NCBI GenBank assembly: GCA_900466605.1
Contig: UBMU01000015.1
Span: forward strand, 1-64,000
Length of the DNA: 64,000 nt
Reading direction: 5' to 3'
DNA from: Hyphomicrobiales bacterium
GTDB lineage: Bacteria > Pseudomonadota > Alphaproteobacteria > Rhizobiales > Rhizobiaceae
This document shows, one piece after another, positions 20,090 through 29,089 of the stretch (position 1 is the first letter of the stretch; each line of letters starts with the position of its first letter). The notes below the pieces were generated by a model. That model had not been told where the DNA came from and did no database searches. It saw only the letters and a program-made list of their open reading frames with translations. A program made the translations under genes and the position numbers.

Positions 20090-21493
20090 ATGCATGATCT
20101 GTTGAAGCGCACAGCCCTGCCTTTCGTGGCTCTAGTGCTCGCGCTACCGGTTTCCGTCAACGCCCAGACGGCCAAGACTGTGCCGCAGAGCCAGATGGAG
20201 ATGCAGCTTTCCTTCGCACCGCTGGTCAAGCAGACGTCCGGCGCCGTGGTGAACGTCTATGCGGAGAAGACTGTACGCAGACAGTCCCCTTTCGCCGGCG
20301 ATCCATTCTTCGAGCAGTTTTTCGGCCAGCAAATGCCGAACCGCAGTGAAAAGCAGTCGTCGCTCGGATCGGGCGTCATCGTTGAGGCGAACGGAACGAT
20401 CGTCACCAACAATCACGTCGTGGAGGGGGCGGACGACATCAAGGTCGCCCTTTCCGACGGGCGTGAGTTCCCGTGCAAAGTCGTCTTGAGGGACGACCGC
20501 GTCGATCTTGCCGTTCTCAAGGTCGATACGAAGGAGACCTTCCCGACACTTGCGCTCGGCAATTCCGATGCGGTCGAAGTCGGCGATCTGGTCCTGGCGA
20601 TCGGCAACCCGTTCGGTGTCGGCCAGACAGTGACGAGCGGCATAGTGTCGGCGTTGGCGCGTAATCAGGTCGTCAAGAACGAATTCGGTTTCTTCATCCA
20701 GACTGACGCCTCGATCAACCCCGGCAATTCCGGTGGTGCTCTCATGAACATGAAGGGCGAACTGATCGGCATCAACACCGCAATCTTCTCGCGCGGCGGT
20801 GGCTCGAACGGTATCGGCTTTGCCATTCCCGCCAACCTCGTCAAGGTATTCCTCGCCTCGGCCGATGCTGGTGTGAAATCCTTCGAGCGGCCCTATGTCG
20901 GCGCGACGTTCGATGCGGTGACATCGGAGGTTGCTGAAGCGCTCGGACTCAGCAAAGCGCGCGGGGCCCTCGTGGTGAAGGTAAGTGACGGCAGCCCGGC
21001 CGCGAAAGCCGGGTTGAAGGCAGGTGAAATCGTGACAGCCGTCGACGGCATTGCGGTCGAGCATCCTGATGCGCTTCTCTATCGCCTCACAACGGCCGGG
21101 CTCGGCAAATCTGTACAGTTGACGGTGGTCGAAAACGGCCGCGATGAGCAGATCGCATTGGCACTCGCCAGAGCGCCTGAGACAGCACCGCGGGATCAGC
21201 GTACAATTGGCGGACGCACGCCATTTACCGGAGCCGTGGTCGAAAACCTGTCGCCGCGTGTCGCTGACGAGCTTCGCATGCCCTCCGAATCTACTGGCGT
21301 CGTGGTGTCCGAGGTGAAGGAAGATTCCCTTGCCGCTCGCCTCGGCTTCGAGCCGAAGGACATCATCATTTCGATCAACGGCACGGAAGTGAAGACCACC
21401 AAGGAGCTGGCCGGGATTGCTGACGAGGATCCTAGCTTCTGGCGCGTCGAGATCGAGCGCGACGGCCAACGTATCCGACAGTTCTTCCGATGA
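20090..21493 (+). CDS. DegP/DegQ-family periplasmic serine protease
   Basis: The 467-residue protein has a signal peptide (cleavage after SVNAQ, about residue 25), a trypsin-like domain with catalytic His109 (TNNHVVEG), Asp139 (DRVDLAVL) and Ser214 (PGNSGGAL), then two PDZ domains (about 255-340 and 375-460). It degrades or refolds damaged envelope proteins. It lacks the long LA loop of E. coli DegP, so it is nearer DegQ/DegS in length. It overlaps rarA by four bases. Confidence 0.95.
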   Translation: MHDLLKRTALPFVALVLALPVSVNAQTAKTVPQSQMEMQLSFAPLVKQTSGAVVNVYAEKTVRRQSPFAGDPFFEQFFGQQMPNRSEKQSSLGSGVIVEANGTIVTNNHVVEGADDIKVALSDGREFPCKVVLRDDRVDLAVLKVDTKETFPTLALGNSDAVEVGDLVLAIGNPFGVGQTVTSGIVSALARNQVVKNEFGFFIQTDASINPGNSGGALMNMKGELIGINTAIFSRGGGSNGIGFAIPANLVKVFLASADAGVKSFERPYVGATFDAVTSEVAEALGLSKARGALVVKVSDGSPAAKAGLKAGEIVTAVDGIAVEHPDALLYRLTTAGLGKSVQLTVVENGRDEQIALALARAPETAPRDQRTIGGRTPFTGAVVENLSPRVADELRMPSESTGVVVSEVKEDSLAARLGFEPKDIIISINGTEVKTTKELAGIADEDPSFWRVEIERDGQRIRQFFR

Positions 21494-22806
21494 GCGACGA
21501 TCTCTTTGCACCGCGTATTCCCGAGGAGGTCGCCAATCGGCGGCCTCTCGCCGATCGCCTGCGGCCACGTAGCCTTTCGGAAGTGACCGGTCAGGAGCAC
21601 TTGACCGGTGAAGACGGCGTGTTGCGGCGCATGATCGAGAGCGGCTCACTCGGCTCAATGATTTTCTGGGGGCCGCCGGGCACTGGCAAGACGACCGTCG
21701 CCCGGTTGCTGTCGGGCGAGGCGGGGCTCGCCTTTGAACAGATTTCCGCTATTTTTTCGGGAGTTGCCGATCTCAAAAAGGTATTCGAAACAGCGCGCCT
21801 ACGCCGAATGGACGGCCGACAGACGCTATTGTTCGTCGACGAGATTCATCGCTTCAACCGGGCACAGCAGGACAGTTTCCTCCCTGTCATGGAAGACGGG
21901 ACCGTCATCTTGGTCGGCGCGACCACCGAAAATCCGTCCTTCGAACTCAACGCGGCTTTGCTTTCGCGCGCTCGCGTCCTGACCTTCAAGTCGCATGACG
22001 ATGAAAGCCTTGAAGAGCTGCTGAAGCGTGCGGAGACCACGGAGGGCAAGGTGCTGCCGCTAACAGATGACGCAAGTGCAAGCCTGCTTCGAATGGCGGA
22101 CGGCGACGGTCGTGCTGTGCTGACCCTGGCGGAAGAGGTTTGGCGTGCTGCCCGGGAGGGAGAAGTCTTCGATACGGAGGGACTGACGCGGATCGTCCAG
22201 CGTCGCGCCCCAGTCTATGACAAGGCACAGGATGGGCACTACAACCTAATCTCTGCACTGCATAAATCCGTCCGCGGTTCCGACCCGGATGCGGCGCTCT
22301 ACTATCTCGCTCGCATGTTCGACGCCGGCGAAGATCCGCTTTATCTTGGAAGGCGCCTCGTTCGCATGGCCGTCGAAGACATCGGCTTGGCCGACCCGCA
22401 GGCGCTGGTAATCTGCAACGCCGCGAAGGACGCTTACGATTACCTCGGGTCGCCGGAGGGCGAGTTGGCGTTGGCGCAGGCCTGCGTTTATCTGGCGACC
22501 GCGCCGAAATCGAACGCTGTCTATACAGCCTTCAAGGCCGCGACGATGGCCGCCAAGCAGAATGGCTCCCTGCTGCCCCCGAAGCATATCCTGAACGCGC
22601 CGACCAAGCTGATGAAGGGTGAAGGTTACGGCGACGGCTATCGTTACGACCATGACGAGCCCGATGCCTTTTCCGGCCAGGACTATTTCCCGGAGAAGAT
22701 GGGCCGCCAAACCTTCTACGATCCGCCGGAGCGCGGCTTCGAGCGGGATATCCGCAAGCGCCTGGAATGGTGGGCGAAGCTCAGAAAAGAACGGAACCAG
22801 CGCTGA
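21490..22806 (+). CDS. rarA: Replication-associated recombination protein A (RarA/MgsA)
   Basis: The 438-residue AAA+ ATPase of the clamp-loader superfamily carries Walker A GPPGTGKTT (about residue 60), Walker B LLFVDEIHRFNR and the C-terminal tetramerisation domain with ALYYLARMFDAGEDPLYLGR. It acts at stalled replication forks. Its ATG overlaps the protease stop (ATGA), so the two are co-translated although functionally unrelated, a pairing common in rhizobia. Confidence 0.96.
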   Translation: MSDDLFAPRIPEEVANRRPLADRLRPRSLSEVTGQEHLTGEDGVLRRMIESGSLGSMIFWGPPGTGKTTVARLLSGEAGLAFEQISAIFSGVADLKKVFETARLRRMDGRQTLLFVDEIHRFNRAQQDSFLPVMEDGTVILVGATTENPSFELNAALLSRARVLTFKSHDDESLEELLKRAETTEGKVLPLTDDASASLLRMADGDGRAVLTLAEEVWRAAREGEVFDTEGLTRIVQRRAPVYDKAQDGHYNLISALHKSVRGSDPDAALYYLARMFDAGEDPLYLGRRLVRMAVEDIGLADPQALVICNAAKDAYDYLGSPEGELALAQACVYLATAPKSNAVYTAFKAATMAAKQNGSLLPPKHILNAPTKLMKGEGYGDGYRYDHDEPDAFSGQDYFPEKMGRQTFYDPPERGFERDIRKRLEWWAKLRKERNQR

Positions 22807-23109
22807 TCAGGATGCGCGCATCTGTCCTGCGGGTGCCAGGAGCTTAACCGCCGATTCCGCAAGCCCGTGATGACCCTCCATATCCACGACGAGATGCCAG
22901 TGGCCGCTCTCTGGTATGGACAGACGGATCGGAGATTTCCGTGCGACGCCCCCGACATACTTGAAGTCGAGTACTTCGGTAAAGCGCTGATAGTTCGGCG
23001 CCGTCATTAGACGCACATTTGCAACCGCGTTCAACGTCACCTCGATGATCGTCCCGGCGCGCTGCTCGTTGAGATCGTAATGGGTAAAGCGAAAATTCGG
23101 TTTCGGCAT
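22807..23109 (-). CDS. DUF1883 family protein
   Basis: The 100-residue protein reads FTHYDLNEQRAGTIIEVTLN and KSPIRLSIPESGHWHLVVDM, which I recognise as the DUF1883 domain of unknown function. No signal peptide is present. It ends back-to-back with rarA (the two converge with no gap) and is followed upstream by another small gene on the same strand. Confidence 0.75.
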   Translation of the reverse strand: MPKPNFRFTHYDLNEQRAGTIIEVTLNAVANVRLMTAPNYQRFTEVLDFKYVGGVARKSPIRLSIPESGHWHLVVDMEGHHGLAESAVKLLAPAGQMRAS

Positions 23110-23217
23110 CGGTCTTCGGCGTGGCTCGTCTGATCACCACACCATACGGCCTTCCAGTTAAGGAAGCGTTTGCCACCGGCGTCGGGCAGGCAACCCGCCG
23201 CCGGCCTATCGCTGACG

Positions 23218-23481
23218 TCAGTGGATTTCGTTGTCGCCTCGGTCGAGTGCGCTAAATTGCAAGACGGTACCGTCGTCTGCGTGACAAATCTGCTCGGGAT
23301 GATGGCCGCACTCGTCCGTTGCAAAATGGCGTGCGGCATGTTCGCTGATGAATACGCCCCCGACCAGGCCTTGACGATCCTGTACGACCCATCGGCCATG
23401 TCGATCCTGGCCGATGGTAAAACGCGCTGAACTCTGACGTTGGAGGGGTTCAATAGCGGGAGCAGATTGAAGAGAGGGCAT
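23218..23481 (-). CDS. Conserved-looking small hypothetical protein
   Basis: The 87-residue protein contains RFTIGQDRHGRWVVQDRQGL and GGVFISEHAARHFATDE, a pattern of a short beta-strand domain I associate with small rhizobial proteins of unknown function. AAAGGA lies six bases before the ATG, which supports translation. The opposite-strand frame over the same bases lacks such a site. No function can be assigned. Confidence 0.6.
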   Translation of the reverse strand: MPSLQSAPAIEPLQRQSSARFTIGQDRHGRWVVQDRQGLVGGVFISEHAARHFATDECGHHPEQICHADDGTVLQFSALDRGDNEIH

Positions 23482-23596
23482 CGAGTTTCCTTTCGAATTG
23501 TCTTCTGCCTTGGTTGCAGGGCAGTGCCACGCTCATGAAGTTAATGACGCCCACCTACGTCTTCCATTGCAGAAAATTCACGAAAATATAAAAATA

Positions 23597-24508
23597 TCAT
23601 ATGGATAATGCGTATTCCGGGCATTTCGCAATACACGCCAGCGCCTGCGACACTGAGTGTTTCCCATCGGCATCGAGCGCGACAAGCGGCAGGCGGACGG
23701 CGGGGTCAATCTGCAGCAAAGACTGCAAGGCGTGCTTGATCGCTCCAGGATCGGCCTCCGCACCCAAAGCTACCGTGAGTGGAGCCAGCCGGTCCTCAAG
23801 CAAGCGCGCAGCCGCGAGATTGCCGCCGTATGCTGACTGTTGCAGGGAGGTATAAAAGCGCGGGCACACGTTCGCGCCAGCCGAGATGATGCCGTTGCCG
23901 CCGTTGCTCAGAAAGGCGAGGGCCGTAGGGTCCCGATCGGAAAAGAGCTGAAAACGATTGTGCCAGTTGGACGACAGGGCACGCACCGCGCTGCTGCTGT
24001 TGGCAAGAAGCAGGCCAACAACGGACGGGATGTCGGCGAGGGCCGTCAGCGTCGGCAACGTCATATCGGTTGCGGTGCGCAGCGGGTCATTTTCGACGAT
24101 CAGCGGTAGGTGCGTTGCGGCCGCAAGCTGAGCGAAGTGACCGGCAATTCCCTTTTGCCCGGGTTTTGAATAGTAGGGCAGCGTCACGAGGGCTGCACTC
24201 GCCCCCAGTTCCTCGGCATCCAGCGTCAAGGCGATGGTGCTCGCCGTTGCGTTGGTGCCGGTGGCGGCAATGATGGGAACGCGACCTCCTGCGACGCGAA
24301 CGCAGGTCTGGATTATGTCGGCGCGCTCGCTTCTGGTCAGCGTCGGTCCTTCCCCAAACAGCGTGCAGACGGCAAGTCCGTCAACACCGCCGCGGATCTG
24401 CCGCTCGACCAGTTGCTCCAGTGTAAAAAGGTCGACTATTCCGTCGCGAAACGGCGTTATCAACGCGGTCGTGGTGGCGCCCAAGCGCAATGCTCTGTCT
24501 GCCGACAT
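23597..24508 (-). CDS. DapA/NAL-family protein lacking the Schiff-base lysine
   Basis: The 303-residue protein matches the dihydrodipicolinate synthase/N-acetylneuraminate lyase barrel throughout: TALITPF near residue 15, LPYYSKPGQKGIAGHF and GISAGANV-like NGIISAGANVCPR. The strand that carries the catalytic lysine in DapA (GIKEATG) reads GLLLANS here, and the TT of the GTTGE loop reads LF. It therefore cannot form the usual imine. It may be a pseudoenzyme or use other chemistry. ATG 24508 is seven bases after the small upstream gene; ATG 24538 is an alternative. Confidence 0.8.
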   Translation of the reverse strand: MSADRALRLGATTTALITPFRDGIVDLFTLEQLVERQIRGGVDGLAVCTLFGEGPTLTRSERADIIQTCVRVAGGRVPIIAATGTNATASTIALTLDAEELGASAALVTLPYYSKPGQKGIAGHFAQLAAATHLPLIVENDPLRTATDMTLPTLTALADIPSVVGLLLANSSSAVRALSSNWHNRFQLFSDRDPTALAFLSNGGNGIISAGANVCPRFYTSLQQSAYGGNLAAARLLEDRLAPLTVALGAEADPGAIKHALQSLLQIDPAVRLPLVALDADGKHSVSQALACIAKCPEYALSI

Positions 24509-24515
24509 GCGGTGC

Positions 24516-24671
24516 TCAAAGGCCGCCGAGAATGACATAGAGTTCGACAGCGGCAAGCAAGATGCCGAACAGGATAAGCGCCTGGGCCGTTCGTCGCTCG
24601 CGCATCTGCCTCCTGATTGCTTGGCGGCGCGGGCGTGGGATCGGAGCATTCGATTGCATGAAGTCTCGCAT
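24516..24671 (-). CDS. Predicted 51-residue single-pass membrane peptide
   Basis: A short frame reads MRDFMQSNAPIPRPRRQAIR, continues with a strongly basic RQMRERRTA, then one hydrophobic helix (ALILFGILLAAVELYVILGG, about residues 31-50) and stops. GAAGG lies nine bases before the ATG. The stop is seven bases before the ATG of the DapA-like gene, indicating an operon. The basic N-terminal part suggests N-in topology. No known family is recognised. Confidence 0.6.
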   Translation of the reverse strand: MRDFMQSNAPIPRPRRQAIRRQMRERRTAQALILFGILLAAVELYVILGGL

Positions 24672-24950
24672 GGCTTTCAACCTTCGCATTTCGTCGGAAG
24701 GTTAGCGCCGCTGACGGTAGAAATTCCATTCGTGCATCAATGTACGGATATAGAAATCGCATAAAGGACGAGGCTGCGAAAGCCGAACGCAATACAGGAA
24801 GTTCCAGACATTGCTCGAACTTGGTGGCGATGCCTGAATCACTTTCTCAGGTGCTTGATTCAATATCCAAAGATTGCAGGTGCGCCGACGGTTGATCTCG
24901 TTGCCAAAACGCGAAAAAGATACTCCATATTCGGGAGGGATGTCAGTGAC

Positions 24951-25841
24951 ATGGGCGATCCAATAATCGATACCGAACTCGTGCGTCGGTTGATTGCCAC
25001 GCAATTTCCCGAGTGGTCGGCGCTGCCGATCAGGCCCGTTGAGTTTGGTGGATGGGACAACAGGACATTCCATCTCGGAGCAGGGATGACGGTACGGTTG
25101 CCGAGCGCCGCTCACTACGCCGATCAAGTCGCCAAGGAACAGCGCTGGCTCCCGATTCTTGCACCGCAACTGCCGTTGCCCATACCTGTGCCGCTCGCGA
25201 TGGGACAACCTGATGAGACCTATCCTTGGCCTTGGTCCATCTACGCATGGCACGACGGTGAGCCGGCGCTGGCAGAGAGCATCGACGACTTAGCCGAGTT
25301 CGCTCTGACACTGGCTGGCTTCCTCGATGCGCTGCAGGCAGCCGATTCCAAGGAAGGACCTCTGCCTGGTCCGCATAACTTCTTTCGTGGTGGATCGCTG
25401 ACGGTCTATGACGCGCAAACGCGCGAGGCGCTTGCGCGTCTGGATGGCCGGATCGACAGGAAGTTGGCAACCGAGGTCTGGGACGCAGCGCTTTCGACAT
25501 CCTGGCAAGGTCCACCCGTCTGGTTTCACGGCGATGTCGCCTACGGCAACTTGCTGGTCAAGGAGGGGCGCCTCACTGCCGTCATCGATTTCGGCACCGC
25601 CGGCATTGGCGATCCAGCCTGCGACCTCGCGATTGTCTGGCACCTGTTTAGAGGGGAAAGCCGGGAGGTGTTCCGCAACGCACGTTCCTTGGACGTTGGG
25701 ACGTGGGCCCGGGGGCGCGGCTGGACGCTCTGGAAGGCCATGATCGTTGCCGCCGGTATTGCGGGCGCAAATCCTCAGGACGTTACGAAGTCGTGGCAGG
25801 TCATCGATGATGTGCTGGCCGATCACTTGGCGTGGGTGTGA
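24951..25841 (+). CDS. Aminoglycoside phosphotransferase (APH) family kinase
   Basis: The 296-residue protein has the APH-fold catalytic loop FHGDVAYGNLL (about residues 193-203) and the Mg-binding VIDFGTAGIGDPACDL. The N-terminal PVEFGGWDNRTFHLG is the nucleotide-positioning region. Such kinases act on aminoglycosides, macrolides, choline or sugars, so resistance cannot be assumed. I start at ATG 24951 (GGGAGGG upstream); the frame is open from 24855. It diverges from the small membrane peptide gene. Confidence 0.85.
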   Translation: MGDPIIDTELVRRLIATQFPEWSALPIRPVEFGGWDNRTFHLGAGMTVRLPSAAHYADQVAKEQRWLPILAPQLPLPIPVPLAMGQPDETYPWPWSIYAWHDGEPALAESIDDLAEFALTLAGFLDALQAADSKEGPLPGPHNFFRGGSLTVYDAQTREALARLDGRIDRKLATEVWDAALSTSWQGPPVWFHGDVAYGNLLVKEGRLTAVIDFGTAGIGDPACDLAIVWHLFRGESREVFRNARSLDVGTWARGRGWTLWKAMIVAAGIAGANPQDVTKSWQVIDDVLADHLAWV

Positions 25842-25997
25842 CGCCTCTCGGATGGCGAAGTCGAAAATAGTGTCGGTTGCATGTCGGAAGTGGCGATTCC
25901 GCGGCGTCCTGGGAAACGGCTGACTTAATCGAGATTGCGGATGAAGAAAGCCGGAGGATTCTATCGCTGAACGGCTTCGAGCCACGGGAGAAATAAC

Positions 25998-26405
25998 ATG
26001 AGCAAGACGATTGCAATTCTGCTGGCGCGGCTGATCTTCGGCGCCGTCTTTGCGATGGCCATGAGCTTCAAGTTCATGGATATTCAGTCCACCGCAAGCT
26101 ATATCGCCGCTGCAGGCTTTCCATTCCCGCTCTTCCTGGCGTGGATGGCGGCATTCTTCGAACTTGCCCTGACGCTGGCGTTCCTGACGGGTGCCTTCTT
26201 TTCGGAAGCCTCGGTTCTGGCCGGCATCTATGTGATCTTCCTGGCCTTTGCGTTCCATGGCCCCAGCCACTGGAGCGGCAACCAGGCGGAGTTCGGCTTC
26301 TTCATCGATCACTTCACCTTCCTGGCCGGGCTGCTTTTCGCAGCTGTGCACGGTCCGGGAAACACGCTGGTCGTGAAGGCTCGCTCGCCCCTGATGGCGC
26401 GATAG
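25998..26405 (+). CDS. DoxX family membrane protein
   Basis: The 135-residue protein has four hydrophobic segments and the DoxX pattern ARLIFGAVFAMAMSFKFMDI, FELALTLAFLTG. A His-containing loop (AFHGPSHWSG) follows. DoxX proteins often accompany redox defence systems but function varies. GGGAG lies nine bases before the ATG. Confidence 0.8.
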   Translation: MSKTIAILLARLIFGAVFAMAMSFKFMDIQSTASYIAAAGFPFPLFLAWMAAFFELALTLAFLTGAFFSEASVLAGIYVIFLAFAFHGPSHWSGNQAEFGFFIDHFTFLAGLLFAAVHGPGNTLVVKARSPLMAR

Positions 26406-26421
26406 CCAGGGACAGTCGTCC

Positions 26422-27195
26422 CTATCCGGAGGCCGGAGGCGTTGCCAATTCATCGAGCAGACGTTCAAACGCCGTCGGCTTCAGCGTCGCCGGCGGGTTG
26501 TAGGGGTCGGAGAATGCGTAGATGAAGAAGAGTATTATGCCGGTAAATGCGCCAAGCACTGAAAGCAGGAGCAGGTTTCGCGCATCCGGTGGATAGGGAT
26601 AGTATCCGAGAGCCATGAACACGACGCCAGAAACCGCCGCGAACCAGAAGATGATGCTAATGGAATCGGTGCCGCTGTTTTCCCGTTTGTCTCGCGCTTC
26701 GGCGATGCGGTGTACATCGCTGAGCATGTGCTCGCGGATGCTTTGCTGTCGCACATTGGTTGGCGTCAGGTCGAGCACCCGCTGGTAGACACTGTCCCAC
26801 TTGTCCCATGCCGTGGCCGATAGTCGTCCCGTGGTTCCAAGCAGGCGCCACTCCTCGTCGACGACGATCTGCACATACTCGAAGAGCGCTTGCTGGATGG
26901 GGGCCTTCTCGCTGGCTCCGTAGCGATCCGCATCGAAATATACGTCTGCGATTGCGTTCGCTTCCGTGACGCTTTCAAACTTCAGCTGTTGATACTCAAT
27001 CATTTCCTGAGCGAAGACGAGAGCAAGGATCAGTGCATGCAGGGACGATATTCGCATAACGATGGCGCCGGCAAGCTCTCTGTCCTTGCCGGTAGGATCG
27101 CCTCCCATGATCATGCGCATCACGAAATAGAAGACTAACGTGACGGCGATCGTACCGCCGACAAAGGCAATCCCGAACACGACGACTGCATTCAT
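26422..27195 (-). CDS. DUF4239 (bestrophin-like) membrane protein
   Basis: The 257-residue protein has an N-terminal helix (VVVFGIAFVGGTIAVTLVFY), a second near IVMRISSLHALILALVFAQE, a long soluble middle (about 70-165) and two C-terminal helices (SIIFWFAAVSGVVFMALGYY and NLLLLSVLGAFTGIILFFIY). This is the DUF4239 layout. The start at 27195 is preceded by GGGGGAGCGGGC. It converges with the DoxX gene with a 16-bp gap. Confidence 0.8.
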   Translation of the reverse strand: MNAVVVFGIAFVGGTIAVTLVFYFVMRMIMGGDPTGKDRELAGAIVMRISSLHALILALVFAQEMIEYQQLKFESVTEANAIADVYFDADRYGASEKAPIQQALFEYVQIVVDEEWRLLGTTGRLSATAWDKWDSVYQRVLDLTPTNVRQQSIREHMLSDVHRIAEARDKRENSGTDSISIIFWFAAVSGVVFMALGYYPYPPDARNLLLLSVLGAFTGIILFFIYAFSDPYNPPATLKPTAFERLLDELATPPASG

Positions 27196-27285
27196 GCCCG
27201 CTCCCCCAAAGGTCACGCAAGACTTTAGGCGGCTGGCGAATATTGATCAACGTGGTTGCGCGGCCGGCGTCTTGAAGGCGCTGAA

Positions 27286-28077
27286 CTACCGGAGAATACC
27301 GTCGAGTGCCGGCATTCCCAAAATGGCGGAGGCAGCAATCAGCAGATAGCAGATCGCCCGGAACGTGCTTTCCTTCGCGAGCCCGAACAGCTTCGAACCG
27401 ATATAGAGGCCGATCGCGTAGCTTGGCAGAATGAGGATCGTCAGAGCGAAGACGGCCTGAACGAAAAGGCCGCCCAGATAGTAACTGACGACACTGAAGC
27501 AGGTCGAGATCGCGAAATAGAGAATGACATTTGCTCGGACGCGGGCAAAATTAGTTTTGCCGCCGAGCCAATAGGCGACGACCGGCGGTCCGCCAAGCTG
27601 GGCAGCGCCGCTGAAGAGGCCTGCAACGAGGCCCGTGACGGAGGTCAGCGAAGTACGCGGCTCGCCATGGTAGCGCCACCCGGAAACGAGTAGCGCAAGA
27701 AGGCAAATGGCAATCGCAGTAATGGCCCAGCGCAGAGTGAGCGGATCCATCAGCGCGAGTGCAGCAGTCCCGACTGGTACACCAACCACTGCGCCCGCAG
27801 CCATGGTGAAGACTTCGCGGCGGTTGGCGCTGCGCCAAGCCGGCGGAATCATGCCGAGCGTCGCCAGGCCATCGATGACAAGCAGCACGGGTGAAATCAG
27901 CTTCGGACCGATGATCGCTCCGCCCAGCGGAATGAAGATCAGCGCAGCTCCAAACCCTGAGAAGCCGCGTGCCAGTCCCGCAATGAAGGCTATGGCGACG
28001 AGCGACAGGATGCCATGATCCGGCAAGGCAACGACAAACCATGCGCTCGTGTTCGCCAGCAGCGTATCAAGCGACAT
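27286..28077 (-). CDS. Sulfite exporter TauE/SafE family membrane protein
   Basis: The 263-residue protein has seven to eight hydrophobic helices and the TauE/SafE repeat motif GLARGFSGFGAALIFIPL near residue 32 and GLFSGAAQLGGPPVVAYWL in the second half. Family members move sulfonates, sulfite or other organic anions. Start 28077 is preceded by GGAG with seven bases spacing. It lies 16 bases downstream of argC on the same strand. Confidence 0.85.
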   Translation of the reverse strand: MSLDTLLANTSAWFVVALPDHGILSLVAIAFIAGLARGFSGFGAALIFIPLGGAIIGPKLISPVLLVIDGLATLGMIPPAWRSANRREVFTMAAGAVVGVPVGTAALALMDPLTLRWAITAIAICLLALLVSGWRYHGEPRTSLTSVTGLVAGLFSGAAQLGGPPVVAYWLGGKTNFARVRANVILYFAISTCFSVVSYYLGGLFVQAVFALTILILPSYAIGLYIGSKLFGLAKESTFRAICYLLIAASAILGMPALDGILR

Positions 28078-28093
28078 CGATCGGCTCCGGAGA

Positions 28094-29026
28094 CTACGAA
28101 GCGAGCATGAGGTCCATGTTCTGGACGGCGGCTCCCGAGGCACCCTTGCCAAGGTTGTCGAGCAGCGCCACGAGATTGACCTGCGACGCGCCCGGCGTGC
28201 CGAACACGAAGAGCTTCATCGTATCCTTGCCGGCAAGCTCGACCGCATCGATGCGCGGGAGCTTTCGGCTTTCGTCCAAGGGCACGACAGTCACGATGTT
28301 CTGGCCGGCATAGTGAGCCACCAGAGCAGCATGGATGCTCTCGAGCGTCGTACCTTCCGCCAAATCATCGAGGTGCAGCGGCACTTGAACGATCATGCCC
28401 TGAGGGAACTTGCCGACCGACGGCGAGAAGATTGGCGCGCGATCGAGCAGGCCGTGGATCTTCATCTCGGGTACATGCTTATGCGTCAGCGTCAGGCCAT
28501 AGAGGAAATGTGGTGCGCTGATCGCATCGTCGCGGCTCTGGTCTTCCATCTGCGCAATCATCTGCTTGCCGCCACCGGTGTAGCCGGAGACTGCATTGAC
28601 CGTCACCGGATACCCGTCAGGCAGGATGCCCGCAGCGCGCAGCGGCCGAATGACGCCGATCGCACCCGTGGGATAGCAGCCCGGATTGGCGACGAATCGT
28701 GCCGAGCTGATCTTCTCCGCCTGCTCCTTGTCCATTTCCGCAAAGCCATAGGCCCAGGAGGGATTGACGCGGAACGCCGTGGAGGTGTCGATGACGCGCA
28801 CTTTGTTGTTCCCGGAGACCATCTGCACCGCTTCCTTCGAAGCGTCGTCCGGCAGGCAGAGGATGGCGATATCTGCACCGTTCAGCATATCCTCGCGCAT
28901 CGCGGCGTTGCGACGCTCAGCTTCCGGGATCGACAGAAGCTCGACATCGCGACGGCCGGCCATGCGCGTGCGGATCTGCAAGCCCGTCGTGCCGTGTTCG
29001 CCATCGATGAAGATCTTCGGTGCCAT
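28094..29026 (-). CDS. argC: N-acetyl-gamma-glutamyl-phosphate reductase
   Basis: The 310-residue enzyme performs the third step of arginine synthesis. It begins [20 protein letters not shown] with the NADP-binding region, and the catalytic cysteine is in NPGCYPTGA (about residue 117). It is the short ArgC type common in alphaproteobacteria. The frame could start at GTG 29038, but ATG 29026 gives the usual N-terminus. It follows speB on the same strand. Confidence 0.94.
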   Translation of the reverse strand: MAPKIFIDGEHGTTGLQIRTRMAGRRDVELLSIPEAERRNAAMREDMLNGADIAILCLPDDASKEAVQMVSGNNKVRVIDTSTAFRVNPSWAYGFAEMDKEQAEKISSARFVANPGCYPTGAIGVIRPLRAAGILPDGYPVTVNAVSGYTGGGKQMIAQMEDQSRDDAISAPHFLYGLTLTHKHVPEMKIHGLLDRAPIFSPSVGKFPQGMIVQVPLHLDDLAEGTTLESIHAALVAHYAGQNIVTVVPLDESRKLPRIDAVELAGKDTMKLFVFGTPGASQVNLVALLDNLGKGASGAAVQNMDLMLAS

Positions 29027-29089
29027 TGTCTTGCCCACACTTTCAATAGGTTAGAAAGAAGTCCGGAATCATTTTGTAAGAGATATGAG

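Noticed and set aside
19900..20097. 65-codon frame before the protease gene
   Set aside because: No ribosome binding site, overlaps the ribosome binding site of the real gene, and resembles no protein.
23170..23430. 86-codon plus-strand frame opposite the small hypothetical gene
   Set aside because: The minus-strand gene at 23218-23481 has a good ribosome binding site and protein-like sequence; this one has neither.
24951..25841. Aminoglycoside resistance from the APH-fold kinase
   Set aside because: The fold is clear, but many such kinases act on other substrates and nothing in the context indicates resistance, so only the family is reported.
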